Positions 26,443-38,100 are shown, counted from the stretch's first letter. The stretch is DNA of 64,000 nucleotides from Dichetophora obliterata (GCA_963920525.1 OY986440.1:19740187-19804186), one strand, 5' to 3'. Program-made: numbers and translations. Notes: a model not told the origin generated them from the sequence alone.

Positions 26443-26780
26443 CGGCGCACGTGTCTGTTTGCTTCTTGTGCGTAAACACGTGCAATAGAAGTGTAATTTA
26501 TATTATGCGCATGTGATTTGGTAACTGAAGGCTACAGAAAAATAAAAAAATACTTTACAAATTTAATAATAATTGCTGATTGCAGAAAATGAATGACTTA
26601 CGATACTATCGAAACTGCGTATTATTTTTAAGCCTTAACAACGTTACCTCATGCGCAGCTTTCACTGTGCACGATAAAAACAAAAAGCAACACAAGAATA
26701 ACACATCTGTTATTCAGCATTTAGATATGCGTAGGAAAAAATAGCACAAAACAAATACAAAAAACTCGCTCACTATTTAC

Positions 26781-26810
26781 TGCTGCGCTCTACTGCGCTC
26801 TACTGCGCTC
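26781..26810. repeat. 10-bp tandem repeat, three units
   Basis: TGCTGCGCTC is followed by TACTGCGCTC twice, inside the hobo-like element. Confidence 0.7.
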
Positions 26811-27235
26811 TCTTTCATATCCGTGGCAGATGAGCCGAGTGATTCGGCTACTTGTGTCGATTATGAGTATTTGGGCAAGTAGGATAAGTATCAGCAAGAC
26901 GACAACAACCATAAGTATTTATGAACCGAAAAAACCCGATCTTTCCTGATCCGACTCATGACTTAGGATACTCATATTTATTTGAGCCGCCGCATTCTAG
27001 TTTCGTAGAAGAGAATATGAGTCGAGTTGTGTGCGCTTAGGGTGAGTAGGTTTTTGTACTTATTTTTTTCGGATATACTCAGAGTCGCAAAAAAGCTATC
27101 CGTTGCAGATCTCTGATACATACATATTTTTAAATGCTAAACAAATCTTCTTAATAATGAAATTTAAGAACTTCTCCCATCAGCAAGGAAAAGAAGTGTT
27201 TGTTTAAAAGTAGTCTTGTTACATCGAAATGAGTA

Positions 27236-28186
27236 GGGTGTTCCTTATCTTTCAACTTTAAGCTATAAAGCATAACTCCCCCTAGAAATGTTCCTCTAGG
27301 TATAAAAACATGTTCTGCAAAAAATTTTAAGAATCGAATAAATCGATTTTACTTTAAGAAAGTTAATTCTAAGAATGGAAATTTATTGTTTTTCGTTCTC
27401 GTTTTGTGACAAGACTTAATTAAAATCTTTCAGTTCTCGTTCTGCCGAATCGTTAACATTATTTTATTTTTAACATTATTTTATTTAAAAATAAAAAAAA
27501 TAATTATGTACTTTAATTGAAAATATTTTCTTCTGACAATTAGTTGTGAGCTATTCTTTTTGAATTTTTACATGATTTTAATTGTGAATATCAAGAAAGT
27601 TTAAATAAGGCAACAACAACAACTCTGTACAGAGTCATTCACATAGCAGACTAGATAGCCTGTTTCGGAAATCGCTGCATTTCCTCTTCAGTTCACTGAA
27701 ACTATTTTCGCTAAAACTATATTGTTTTTGCTCGACAAAATGAGTTGTAGTTTTCTCATTTACGATTTAGACAAATAATAGCTTGTTAAACAGAAAATTT
27801 TATATTTAATACTGTTTTAAATACTGAAAAACTTAATTTCGTAAATTATAAAAATTTCTGCCAAAAAATTTTATTAATATTTTTATTTTCGCTAGACAAA
27901 GTTTTGTAGATTTCGAATTTTCTAATCAATGCTTGATATGATATCGTATTTAGTTCATTAAAAAAAATGTAGTTATGATAATTTTTAATTGTTTTTGAAA
28001 AAAAAACCAATTTTTTTCCCACATTAAATGTTATGGTCCAACTTTGGGGGCAGGGCGCCTCGCCTTACTGTAATCCGATTCTTAAAATTTTTTGCGGAAC
28101 ATGCTTTTATACGTAATGGAACATTTCTAGGGGGAGTTACGGTACATATCTCAAAAAAAATTTCTTCCATACAGCTAAAGACACCC
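27236..28186. mobile_element. GGGTGT element, copy 5, internally deleted
   Basis: Both arms are intact (GGGTGTTCC at 27236, ACACCC ending 28186). The middle jumps at about 27478 from the left third to AATAATTATGTAC, removing about 1.06 kb including the nested TTAA element with its palindromes. The deletion is wider than that element, so it is not a clean excision. Confidence 0.75.
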
Positions 28187-28785
28187 TTATGAATTATGTG
28201 ATTTAATGTTATTTATAATAAAATAAAATATCCTACAAGACCGCAAAAAAGTTCCACCAAAATATTTATATCAAATTGTTATTTGAGTGCTTCAATCTTA
28301 TCTTAATATCCGATTTAATTGACAAGCAGTTGACAGTATTCACATACATATATTTGAATGCTAAACAAATCTTCTTAATAATGAAATTTAAGAACTTCTC
28401 CCATCAGCAAGGAAAAGAAGTGTTTGTTTAAAAGTAGTCTTGTTACATCGAAATGTGTGTTTCGAATACATATATGTATATACATTAGTACTCTTATGAG
28501 TTATGTGTTTTAATGTTATTTATAATAAAATAAAATATCCTACTAGACCGCAAAAAAGTTCCACCAAAATATTTTTATCAATTTGTTACTTGAGTGCTTC
28601 AATGTTATCTTAATATCCGATTTAATTGACAAGCAGTTGACAGTATTCATAACATACATATATTTGAATGATAAACAAATCTTCTAAATAATGAAATTTT
28701 AGAACTTCTTCCGTTAGCAAAGAAAAGAAAAGTGTTTGTTTAAAAGGAGTCTTGTTACATCGAAATGAGTTTTCGAATACATATA

Positions 28786-30426
28786 CAGTGGTCAAAAAAA
28801 GTATTCGACATATAAGATATTTTTTAAACATTGGATTTGATTTCTACAAAAAGTTGTATCCATTTCAAATAGCAGCACAGACATTTAGTTAGATTTAATT
28901 CTTTGTATTTTGTGTAATTCTTCATTATTTTGCTTAACACAACAGCAACTAAAATAACTAAAATTCCAAAATCTAAAAATAATGAAATAAAAGCATTATT
29001 CGACAACAATATTAAAAGTGAGAAGGTAATGATAATTTGAAATACTAATATTTTGTAACTTTTCCTTTAAGTCGTATCACCTCGCTTAAACGATTTGGCA
29101 TGGATGCCACAAGCTTTTTGGTATATTCCGGATCAATGCTCTGCCACTCTTCTTGCAAGATTTCTTTCATATGTGTTTTGTTGGTAAATGTGGGTTTTTC
29201 TTAGTTTTTCCTCGAGATATCCCCATAGATATTCTATGGGGTTTAAATCAGAAAACTGTGCTGGTGTTTTTATTATCTCTTGGCAATTGTATATCATGCA
29301 AAGTCTGGTGTTCTGGGCCGTATGTTTGGGGTCGTTGTCTTGATAAAATTTAATTTTTTTTTCCGAATCCTCGTTTTTCTGCACTAGGAAGAAGGTTTTG
29401 CTTTTAAATTTTAATGTTATACTTATGATCCATAATCCCATCTATAAATGACTAATTTCCAACTCCTGGCGGCCCCATACAGCCCCACATTATTACCCCT
29501 CCACCAACATACTTCGCAGTAGGAACCATATTTCACTCTTCCAGCTCGGTGTTGGGTTTCCGATAGACGAGAACTTTGACATCGCAACCAAATAGGTTAT
29601 ACTTAGACTCATCTGCAAAATTAACAGCGTTCCAGAACTCTTCAAGTTTATTTACGTGAGCCTTTGCAAACTCAAGACGTGCTTTTCTATTCTTCTTTGA
29701 TATGTGCGGCTTCTTTCTAGCATATCTTGCTTGAAAGTCATTCTTTTTCAACACATTCCGAAAAGTTTGTGGCGTAACACATACATCCAAGTAGTTTTCA
29801 ACATTTTTTGCAAGCACTGAAGCATTCGTTTTCCGATTTTTTTTTTATTTCCCCAAGGACCCATCTCTCAGAAACATCATATAACTTTTTTGGACGTCAA
29901 CTCCGCTGTCTATTTTCCACAGATTTTTCTGTTTTAAACTTTTTAATTATATAGTGAATTGTAGTTCTGGGTCTCTGGAAAATTTCCGCTGTAGCATTTT
30001 CTGTTAAACCACGTTCGAAATGGTGAAAAATTCTTTTTCTCACTTCAGTCTCTTTACCCTTGCGTCCCATTTTGAAAAACTAAGTGCAATAAAAAAGAAA
30101 AAAATAAAAAGCAAATAGCGAGAGCACGCTATCCACGTGTTGTAAGTGCAAAATAAATGGTATTTTTGGTATAAGTGTACGCAAAAGTCACCGCATGTTT
30201 AAATTGTCGAATACTTATTTTGCATGCCAATCTATAGTTTCTAGGAACAAAGTGATTTTTGAAGCAATTCTAACTAAAACTTAAAAAAGTATTAACGTGT
30301 TATACCTTAAATATTTAATATTAAATATTCCTTTAATGAAAATACTCGTGCAAAGTACACTAGTATAGACGTTTTTACTAAATTTTTAAAATCTGTCCAT
30401 ATGTCGAATACTTTTTTTTACTACTG
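28786..30426 (-). mobile_element. Tc1 element, near full length
   Basis: The inverted ends read CAGTGGTCAAAAAAAGTATT on the left and CAGTAGTAAAAAAAAGTATT inward from the right, and both continue with CGACATAT. TA flanks both ends (28784-28785 and 30427-30428). The 1641-bp length fits a complete Tc1-family transposon. It sits a few bases from the point of the 307-bp repeat that the mariner-like element chose in other repeats. The transposase inside is broken, so it is not autonomous. Confidence 0.9.
29045..30070 (-). pseudogene. Tc1-type transposase, broken
   Basis: The start is MGRKGKETEVRKRIFHHFER on the minus strand from 30070, followed by a helix-turn-helix region (FQRPRTTIHYIIKKFK). A TGA interrupts the usual Arg/Pro-rich linker (RQRS-stop-RPKK). 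Frame changes follow before ATNASVLAKNVENYL and again near the C-terminus. The catalytic blocks are visible: NFADESKYNLFG (first Asp), FYQDNDPKHTAQ (second Asp) and FSDLNPIEYLWG (third position). The end (KLVASMPNRLSEVIRLKG) closes with TAG at 29045-29047. At about 340 codons the length is normal for Tc1. Confidence 0.85.
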
Positions 30427-31143
30427 TATGGTATATACATCAGTACTTTTATGAATTATGTGTTTTAATGTTATTTATAATAAAATAAAATATCCTACAA
30501 GACTGCAAAAAAATTCCACCAAAATATTTATATCAATTTGTTATTTGAGTGCTTCAATGTTATCTTCATATCCGATTTTATTGACAAGCAGTTGACAGTA
30601 TTCACATACATATATTTGAATGCTAAACAAATCTTCTTAATAATGCAATTTAAGAACTTCTCCCATCAGCAAGGAAAATAAGTGTTTGTTTAAAAGGAGT
30701 CTTGTTACATCGAAATTACTTTTCTAGTTATGCATTAACTATATATACATTTTGTAAATTTTTTTGAGTTCTGAAACTGAATTTGGAGTTGTTAACAAAG
30801 GTACTCAGGCAATTCAATGAAACAGTAGCCATATAACCGCTCTACTATAAGGTTAGTAAATTAAATTGTTACCGTTTCTACTACTTCTACGGTTCTATAA
30901 AATCGAACAGCCCGATTAGAAATTGATGTAAATAGACGATATCAGCCTATTTCCTTGGCTCATTTTAGATTGTATTTTTAATAGTTTTAAGCGATGGTCA
31001 TAAGGAGGAAATTAAATTAAAAGCTTCCAGCACCGTGGAACTGGACTGGGATAATCTTAATATCCCAGAAAGGATTCTCGTAGGTGTTTCTCTCCAGGAC
31101 AACTTTAAGAAGGTATTCCATGGAATGAAATGGTTTTTGTGGT

Positions 31144-31345
31144 TAGGAGGGGTTTAAAAAATCCCTTGGAAAATATCCTTTTTCATGATTTTCTTGCGAT
31201 TTTAGTGTTGGAAATGCGAAATGCTTGGGTTTTGTTGAGTGTTTACAAAAATGTCACGTAAAATATCCCTTTTCCATATTTTCAAGGCATTTTGGTGTTG
31301 GAAGTGGGAAGTGGTTGGGTTTTGTTGTTGGCTCAAAAAATCCCA
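31144..31345. repeat. Minisatellite, ~105-bp unit, about two copies
   Basis: A segment with GGAAAATATCC, TTTTGGTGTTGGAA and TTGGGTTTTGTTG is repeated in the same order, followed by a partial third start. No gene is recognisable in 30717-31550, which otherwise looks like unique or decayed DNA. Confidence 0.6.
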
Positions 31346-31554
31346 CGGAAAATATCTAGAACACATATTAAAGTTATATGCAAATTTTTTTTCAAATAAA
31401 TTGTGCATCCGTTTCAAGCTTCGGCAGTATTCATTAGAATAAATTAAAAATATCAAAGCAATGTAAGCAATTACGAAAAAATATACAGTGTTTATATTTT
31501 AAGAAAAAAAAAAACTAAATTTTGGTGTTTTAGAATTAGATATTATGATTGTGT

Positions 31555-31836
31555 AGCGGCCGTAGCCTACTAGGCAGAGAGTGTGGCCCGTAAGCTAAGG
31601 AATCACGGTAGTTTTTCCGGGATTAATTCCCAGTTCAGCCAAAATGTTTTTTCAATTGAATTAATATTTCTGTTCGGCCGCCACCTCTCTGCAAACAATG
31701 TCAAACCTCAGAGAGTAGAAAAGTGCTATGTAAAGCTTTTTGAGAACATAAGCCGTTCGGAGTCAGCATAAAACTCGTAGGTCCAGTTGTGGATCATTTG
31801 TTTTCAAACATTTAATAAAACGCACGGCACAATTGA
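31555..31836 (+). repeat. SINE-like block (tephritid type, tentative)
   Basis: GCGGCCGTAGCCTACTAGGC resembles a tRNA-type box A region and GGGATTAATTCCCAG a degenerate box B. Further on, GCCGTTCGGAGTCAGCATAA and CTCGTAGGTCC resemble, from memory, a repeat very common in tephritid genomes. There is no clear tail or target duplication. A decayed SINE is the best reading. Confidence 0.35.
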
Positions 31837-32199
31837 TCTACAGAAGCTAGTTCGAAGTCCTTCCAAGGGCTGAAATGGCCATTATATGTATTGATTTTGG
31901 AGACGTTGGTTCTGGATATTTTTTAATTTGATATTTTGACTTTTTACATTTTGTACCTTGGAGATTATGTCTATGGTGGAGATTTCGTCTGCCAAACCGA
32001 TAGCCTTAAGCAAATCCATAATGTGGTTAGTTTGGTTTAATTTTGTTTTGTGTTAAAAATGTTATTTAACTGACTTCAAAAAGGAGGAGGTTGATTTTTT
32101 GACGTATGTATATCGATAACTTCTAAGGCACTTGCCCGATTGCCGTAATTTTTTGTCAACAGATAGAGACATTGAACACGAAGGTGCATGTATAAAAAG

Positions 32200-32520
32200 T
32201 TGGGCGGTATTCAACAAATGGGAGTGGCAATATTAGAAAAACACTGCATCTCGAATAATATTGACATTAGGATACTGAAATTTAGTACAGGGTAGGCACA
32301 ATCATGACAAGTTACGCTCAAGAAAGTAGGCACTATTCGACAAATGGGTTTAGCAATATTAGAAAAACACTGTATTTTGAATAATATTGACACAAAGGTC
32401 ATGAAATTCGGTACAAGGGTAGGCATAATTATAAAAAGATACGATCAAGAAGTAGGCGGATTTTTACAAGGGGCATGATACTATAAAAAAACTCTGTATT
32501 TCGAAGAATGGGTAGAATTA
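32200..32520. repeat. Minisatellite, ~122-bp unit, two and a half copies
   Basis: Units start near 32203, 32326 and 32451 (GGCGGTATTC, GGCACTATTC, GGCGGATTTT) and share AATATTAGAAAAACACTG and CGAATAATATTGACA-like segments. The block is bracketed by GACTTCAAAAAGGAGGAGG at about 32071 and ACCGACTTCAAAACCACC at about 32566. That looks like a degraded transposon end pair, though I cannot name it. Confidence 0.6.
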
Positions 32521-32599
32521 TTATAATATTCTCTAAAAAGAAAGAAATAAAAACTTTTAAAAAACAACCGACTTCAAAACCACCACAAAGTAAAATATA

Positions 32600-33470
32600 A
32601 TGTTAAAGTACTTTTCCTATTAATTTAAATTTGATAATCTATTAATATATATATATTGCTTTATTGGAAATCTTATTACATTAATTTTTTTTAAATTTTT
32701 TTTATGAATCAATAAAGCCTTTGAAGTTGAAGCGTTTATTTTATAAAAGTCTTATAATATTAGCGCCGACCTTAAAAGCTTTTTATATTTATAAAAAAAT
32801 GTTATATTTATGATAATAAAACAAATTAAAAAAAAAATAAAATAATAAAATCTCTCAATATAATATCTTCTTTTTACTATATAAAAACGTTGGTGTGTAT
32901 ATCTGAAGTTTTTGTTCGTGTTAGACCATTTAGGTGGCGCTGTGGTCTCTTTTTCGAAATTTCTTATTTATGGACCGATGTGGCTCAAATTCAATTCAAT
33001 TCATAGTATTTAAATAAAAAGAAAGTGGTGCTAGGGTGAAGATATTTACGAAAATGTAACGTATGGTGAATAAAATCTGGACAATTGTGTCGTTTAAAAA
33101 ATAACATATATAAAATGTTTTAAAAGTAGTAAAAAAGATTTATTTTAATATTTTGAAATGTAAACTAATTTTACAAAAACATGTTTACTCCGTAACGGTT
33201 CGCTTTTCGTATTTTTTGAGGCAGTGTCCTGAATTCCACTTGTGTCGATATTCCTGAGCTCCTTTCTTATAAAAAATAAATGTTCCTTTGCTGATCCATT
33301 TGGATCATTTATTGATCGCTCCTTTGGAGCTCCTCTGGGATGTTAAAGGGAGCGCTACCCTTCCTAGGACATGCAATGTTAAAAGAGAACACAAAGTAAA
33401 CCTAGCTTGGATCAGTAAGGAGCACTCCCAGATCGCTCATAGGATGATCCACTTTTTTACTGGGCATCTT
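32600..33470. other. No gene recognised
   Basis: AT-rich DNA. The short frame at 33288-33497 has no motif that I know. The phrase GACCGATGTGGCTCAAATTC near 32970 looks like old repeat sequence. Confidence 0.4.
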
Positions 33471-33474
33471 CGAA

Positions 33475-34225
33475 CGAAGATATACAAAAGTCTGTAAAGG
33501 TCGCTAGATTTGTAGCTGTAGACCGGTTTGGCATGAAACCATGCTGATAAGGCAATATTATATTCTTTGTTTGAAAAGATATTTTCTGTTTTATAATGCT
33601 CTCAAAAATTTCTGAAATAATTGATAGCTTAGAAATTGGTCTAGAATTAAGAATTTAATTTTTGTTTTCATTCTTATAGATTGGAGTGATGAAAGAAATT
33701 TTTCAAGCATTCAAAAAAATTGCAGATTGCAAGGATTTATTAAAAATAATCCTAAGCGGTACTGACATGGTAACATTTCTTAAAAAGGAATGCAGAAAAT
33801 CCAACTACATCAGTTGTATGTGAATTTTTTAAGCCAGCAATAGAGTTAAAGATATCTATGCATGAGATTTGAAACAACCAAAATCAATTTTTACTCCAAA
33901 ATAAGTGTTCATGTCTATAATTTATGTCGTAGTCCGAATGAAAGTTAGAGCAAAAGAATTTAGCAAACAAGTTTGCAGATTCAACGAATGATTGAGACCA
34001 TACACTTCCATAACACATAGAAGACGGAATACCAGACGTCAATTTTTTGGATTTGGAAAAGTCCAAAACATTTTTGGAATTGACTTAACATTTGACTCAT
34101 TGATTGATTTGACCGTTTGTATAATAATGTTCATCATTTGGTTGAGGCCTTGTATAAATTGAAAAATGTATTTCTTAAATTTTTTAAGACCGCAGAAGCT
34201 GACACATTTTACTGCGATAAAAAAC
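33475..34225 (-). pseudogene. LINE reverse-transcriptase fragment
   Basis: Minus-strand reading gives, in order, recognisable pieces of a non-LTR retrotransposon polyprotein. First is SKKLTSGIPSSMCYG and ANLFAKFFCSNF, the linker before the reverse transcriptase. Then come PIYKNENKN and SRPISKLSIISEIFE (RT fingers), and QHGFMPNRSTATNLATFTDF. Several stops and frame changes break it, and the RT catalytic block with its Asp pair is missing. Both ends are lost. It lies about 0.9 kb upstream of the DAN-family gene. Confidence 0.75.
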
Positions 34226-34229
34226 ACAA

Positions 34230-35116
34230 GAATATTAAGTACTTTTGTACTTCAAATTATGGTCCCAATCCATCATAATGGCAGTATAAGGTCCTTCAAA
34301 ATTACATTGACTGAAATTATACGACAAATTTGTGTTAAAAAAAATCACTTTAGTTTCTGAGATGTCATCCTGAAATAGAAAAAAGCGCACTGTGCAGCGC
34401 ACAAGCTTCTTTAAGCAGCTATAGAATAATGAATTTTTTTGATATATTATAAAAATGTTATGCGCATGCTTAAATGCTTTGACGTGAGCTTTAAAAAGCA
34501 AGTAAACATGCTATTTAGCGGTGCGTAGTAGCGCGTAGAATTCAAGCTTCCTTTCATCGTTACAATATTTAAATATTATACTAAATCTTTTGTTGTTGCT
34601 GTTGCAGTGCTGCTCCTTGGCAGCAGCAACAGCATCATCATCATCATCGTCATCATAGCGGCTATGAATGATGAAGAACTTGTTTTTACTTGCAACAATT
34701 AGTAGATGGAGCATAGATAATAAATTACAAACACAGTTCACATATAAAGTGAATGAATGTGCTTGTGCGATTTTTAATACATTGTGTCTAAGCAAGCTCA
34801 TAGGTTTTTTTTTTAATATTTATTAGTTATCAGATTTTTACTTACACGTTCATAGAACTTTGCTGAAGGTCAACCGCAGCGGCAACATCTCGTCATCGTC
34901 AATAAGCTTATCATACATAAAAGTCGGTTCGCCGCTAAGCTATTTTTATTACAACAAATTCCTGGAATAAGTCAGACATAGCTGAAAAAAAAAATATAAG
35001 AAAACAGTAAATAAACAATAATAATAATTGTATTTATATTTATATATCTTTATATAAAAATCAAACTGCTCTACTGTCCGCCCCAGAATTTAACTAACTG
35101 TACAGTGTCAGTTGTC
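34230..35116. promoter_or_regulatory. Upstream region of the DAN-family gene
   Basis: No other gene is visible here. It has CAG/CTG- and CAT-rich microsatellites at about 34585-34660. A TATAAAA occurs at 35053-35059, 58 bp before the ATG, and an initiator-like TCAGTTG lies just before the ATG. These give a plausible core promoter, but a spliced 5' untranslated exon further away cannot be excluded. Confidence 0.3.
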
Positions 35117-38100
35117 ATGGCGGCAAGTACAAAATTATTTTTGCTGTGCGCTTTACTAAATCTGAGCCTGAGTCCTAGTGGATCTCATCATCGTGAACAC
35201 AAGGTAAGATTTGAAGCCGATTGAAAACTTTTAAGGAATATTTATTAACTGCTTGGTATACAGTTATTTTACTTGCATTTTACACATTGATTTCAGGTTC
35301 ATAATATTGTGCTTTATCCTGATAAGCATTCGTGGTGCAAGACTCTTGCAATCAAACAGGTGATAAATTATCCTGGCTGCGAGTCGTTTGAAATCAGTAA
35401 TAATGTTTGTGTTGGCGCATGCTTTAGTTATTCGATACCGCGTACAGAGCCATCCGATCCCGGCGAGGTAAGTTAACGAAAAGGGCTTTAAAATGTCCGC
35501 TTTAAGCTAAAGTTAGCATGACAATTTCAATTAATTTCAAAACTCCTTTTCCAAATTTTTTGACAAAAATAATTTTAACTGTGCTAAAAGTCGTTCCATT
35601 TTTATTTTATATTTCCATTGATTGCTGGTGGACGAAGCCTACATTGCTATTTCTTAATAAATTAAATTAAATCCTATAACTTATTAAATTTCATTTATGT
35701 AATAGTAATTGAAAACTAATTTATTACAGGTAATTGTGCCATATTGCGACAGTTGCCAACCATCGACGACCACATGGCACCAGGTTTGTACTAATGATAA
35801 TCAGAATACCGATAAAATGTGAAAAAAATTGTTTATGCTTTGGTTAATTGAAGAAAACTACGACTGACGACACATTCGTCATGCTAGTAATTAGATTCTA
35901 AGCAGCAACAAGTTCTAACTGTTACCACGATACTCGTATATACACTCACGGTCAAAAAAAAAGCCGACAAAAAAAAGCACAACCAAACTTTATTAAATTT
36001 CGTAAAGAAGGATATGTTGAGAGTCCATCGCGACTAATTTGACTTCTCAATGTCGTCATGAATTTATCCATTTATTTTTAAAGCTTAAGTGTTCGCAATT
36101 TGTTGTGACGACATTCGTTGAATTTTTAAAGGCATTTGCCTTGTTGAAAATGAAAAACAAATCCTTTTTTTTTGGTAGAATTTTGAAGGAAATAAGACTT
36201 TATAAAAGATTTGACGAAATGGGTGCGTTTTGTATGGTAGCAAACATATACTTACACAGGAATCAATTTTTGACGAAAAAAAAGCACAACCAAACTTTAT
36301 TAAATTTCGTAAAGAAGGATAAGTTGAGAGTCCATCGCGACTAATTTGACTTCTCAATGTCGTCATGAATTTATCCATTTATTTTTAAAGCTTAAGTGTT
36401 CGCAATTTGTTGTGACGACATTCGTTGAATTTTTAAAGGCATTTGCCTTGTTGAAAATGAAAAACAAATCCTTTTTTTTGGGTAGAATTTTGAAGGAAAT
36501 AAGACTTTATAAAAGATTTGACGAAATGGGTGCGTTTTGTATGGTAGCAAACATATACTTACACAGGAATCAATTTTTGACGAAAAAAAAATTACGTAAA
36601 AATTAATGCCATTTAGCGAATTCTTAAAGGATTTGGATGTTCTTAAATTAAATGGAAAGTTCTTTTTACGTGCAATTAATTTTTGCGAAAACACAAATAC
36701 CATTAATGGAATATTATTTAATTAAAACTTATAGAAGTGCTCTTGTTTTTTTAAGTTAAAGAAATGTGCAAGAATTTGCTTTGATACACGCTTTATTTTT
36801 TATTTTATTGGATTTCTTTTTGCATAGCCTTATTATACGCAAAATTCTACGGAAAGGACATGGATCTACTTTTCATTTCCAACATGGCAAATGGCTGTAA
36901 AAATTCAATGAATGTCGGGCACAACAAAATTCGAACACTTCAACTTTAAAAATAAATTTTAAAAAAATTATGACGATATTGAGAGATAAAATTAGGTGCG
37001 ATACTCTCAATATATCCTTCTTTAGGAATTTCTTTAAAGTTCGGTTGTGTTTTTTTTTTGTCGACTTCGGCACACTGTGTTTCAATTAAAAAAAAAAAAA
37101 GAATATAGGATATTAAATTATTAAGTCGGCTTTTTTTTTGACCGTGAGTGTAGTTGCTTTACAGGAAAAAAATATTTTACAATATCTAAAACAGTGGTGG
37201 CGTGAGCCATTTACAGGGGGGGCGTTCGAAATTTTCAGCAAAAAAATCTTCTGATTTCTCGTCACAAAATTGAAAATCTAAGTTAGTTTGTGACCCATTT
37301 ATTGTTGATGTTATGCTATTTCTTGAAAACATGCAAGACGAGGCATTACAGCTGAAGTCTGATTCATGTGCCAGAGATCAGTTTTCTCTTAAAAGTTTTT
37401 GTTTTTTTTTTTAAATACAAAATTTGTTGATATTTCGTTGAATTATCTCAAAATTTTTGCTCCGCTTCTGCACATGACACGATAGCGGTTGATATATTAA
37501 TTGAAAAGTTGGTATTTTTTCTAAAATACAGAATATTATTTCTTATTTTATGGTGAGTAGTTTAGATTCTAGATCAAAAATACTAGGCACGTACTAAAAA
37601 CGTTAAACACCCTGTATCTGGAAAACTTTACAATATAGGAGGAAACTGAGTACAGGTTTGAAAACAGTGTTGAAAATACATATAGAAGTGTTAATGGGTT
37701 AACAGGATCTGAAATTGTAGATTATTAATTAATTATTCAAACATGTCTGAAAAGAAGATTACTGCTATTTTTTCGTTCGCAACTGTATATCGATAATAGA
37801 AACTGTTTATTGAATTATGTGTTAAAATTTTACAGTTTTTGCAGATAAATGATATGTCATATAAAAGAGTATGGAAAAAGAATTTAAAAAAAAAAATTAT
37901 AACATAAACAACTTTCGGCCTACTTTTTGAGCAAAATTTGAATATTTAAAATTTTTTTTTTTTTGAAAGCAATAAAAAACATTGATTTGGTGAGGCAATG
38001 GTTAATCTTTCCCAATTTCTTCAAAGTAATTTAATTGACTTTTGGACAAAGAAAATTTGATGAAAATTGTTTGGAAAATGGCGGAGGTATTTGCTTGCAA

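Larger units (their letters stand above)
23943..27115. mobile_element. hobo-like hAT element, non-autonomous, 3.17 kb
   Basis: The ends are CAGAGAACTGCAATGAG on the left and CAGAGATCTGCAACGGATAG reading in from the right. CAGAGAACTGCA is, from memory, the terminal repeat of Drosophila hobo. The flanks are an exact 8-bp duplication, ATACATAC, at 23935-23942 and 27116-27123; the unbroken 307-bp repeat has that sequence once. Both signs fit the hAT superfamily. Next to the left end lies a perfect 10-bp inverted pair, GAGTATCCGA/TCGGATACTC (23957-23982), and GAGT/TCCGA-type motifs recur near both ends. No hAT transposase frame is present. Two further elements are nested inside (24441-26442 and 25474-25847). 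It is absent from the other array copies, so it arrived after the array formed. Confidence 0.85.
20994..28306. repeat. Higher-order unit, copy 5, interrupted and partly deleted
   Basis: The copy is intact up to 23942. A hobo-like element (23943-27115) then splits its 307-bp repeat, and the unit resumes at 27116 after an exact 8-bp duplication. Further on, the GGGTGT element has lost about 1.06 kb at about 27478, including the whole nested TTAA element. The part right of the insertion shares CTAGATAGCC with copy 1 rather than with copies 2-4. Confidence 0.85.
1..30716. repeat. Satellite-like tandem array, ~307-bp basic repeat
   Basis: The basic repeat can be recognised by the motifs TAAAATATCCTACAAGACC, GAGTGCTTCAATG, GCAGTTGACAGTATTCA and CAGCAAGGAAAAGAAGTG, always in this order and on the same strand. 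Two uninterrupted neighbours start at 5312 and 5619, giving a period of 307 bp. The same period returns when the mariner-like insertion is subtracted between the repeats at about 1792 and 3022. About 23 full or partial copies occur; the array already runs at base 1 and stops at about 30716. Most repeats are interrupted by other elements at fixed places, which creates the 5.19-kb higher-order unit. No coding potential is visible in the repeat. Whether it is centromeric, heterochromatic or sex-linked cannot be told from the sequence. Confidence 0.9.
28307..30716. repeat. Truncated, rearranged unit at the array edge (copy 6)
   Basis: Two successive 307-bp repeats run from here. The second continues straight through the point where copies 1-5 carry the unassigned ~1-kb block, so it resembles a state without that block. 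It is then interrupted by a Tc1 element (28786-30426) and resumes with a last repeat that ends at about 30716, where unrelated sequence starts. Confidence 0.8.

Noticed and set aside
26090..26485. 131-codon minus-strand frame in the hobo-like element
   Set aside because: It crosses the inner element's border and has low-complexity composition with no hAT transposase motif.
1..30716. CRISPR-like regular repeats
   Set aside because: Repeat length, lack of short unique spacers and eukaryotic content rule this out.
34511..34801. 96-codon minus-strand frame with an Asp run
   Set aside because: Produced by a CAT/CAG microsatellite; no start context or splice structure.
35117..35783. Bursicon subunit as the identity of the cystine-knot gene
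   Set aside because: The WC start, GACFSYSIP block and HNCSCTLC end follow the DAN pattern rather than bursicon.
36039..36703. Paired ~100-codon frames on both strands in intron 3
   Set aside because: They appear twice only because the MITE arm is duplicated, and each overlaps the other strand's frame.
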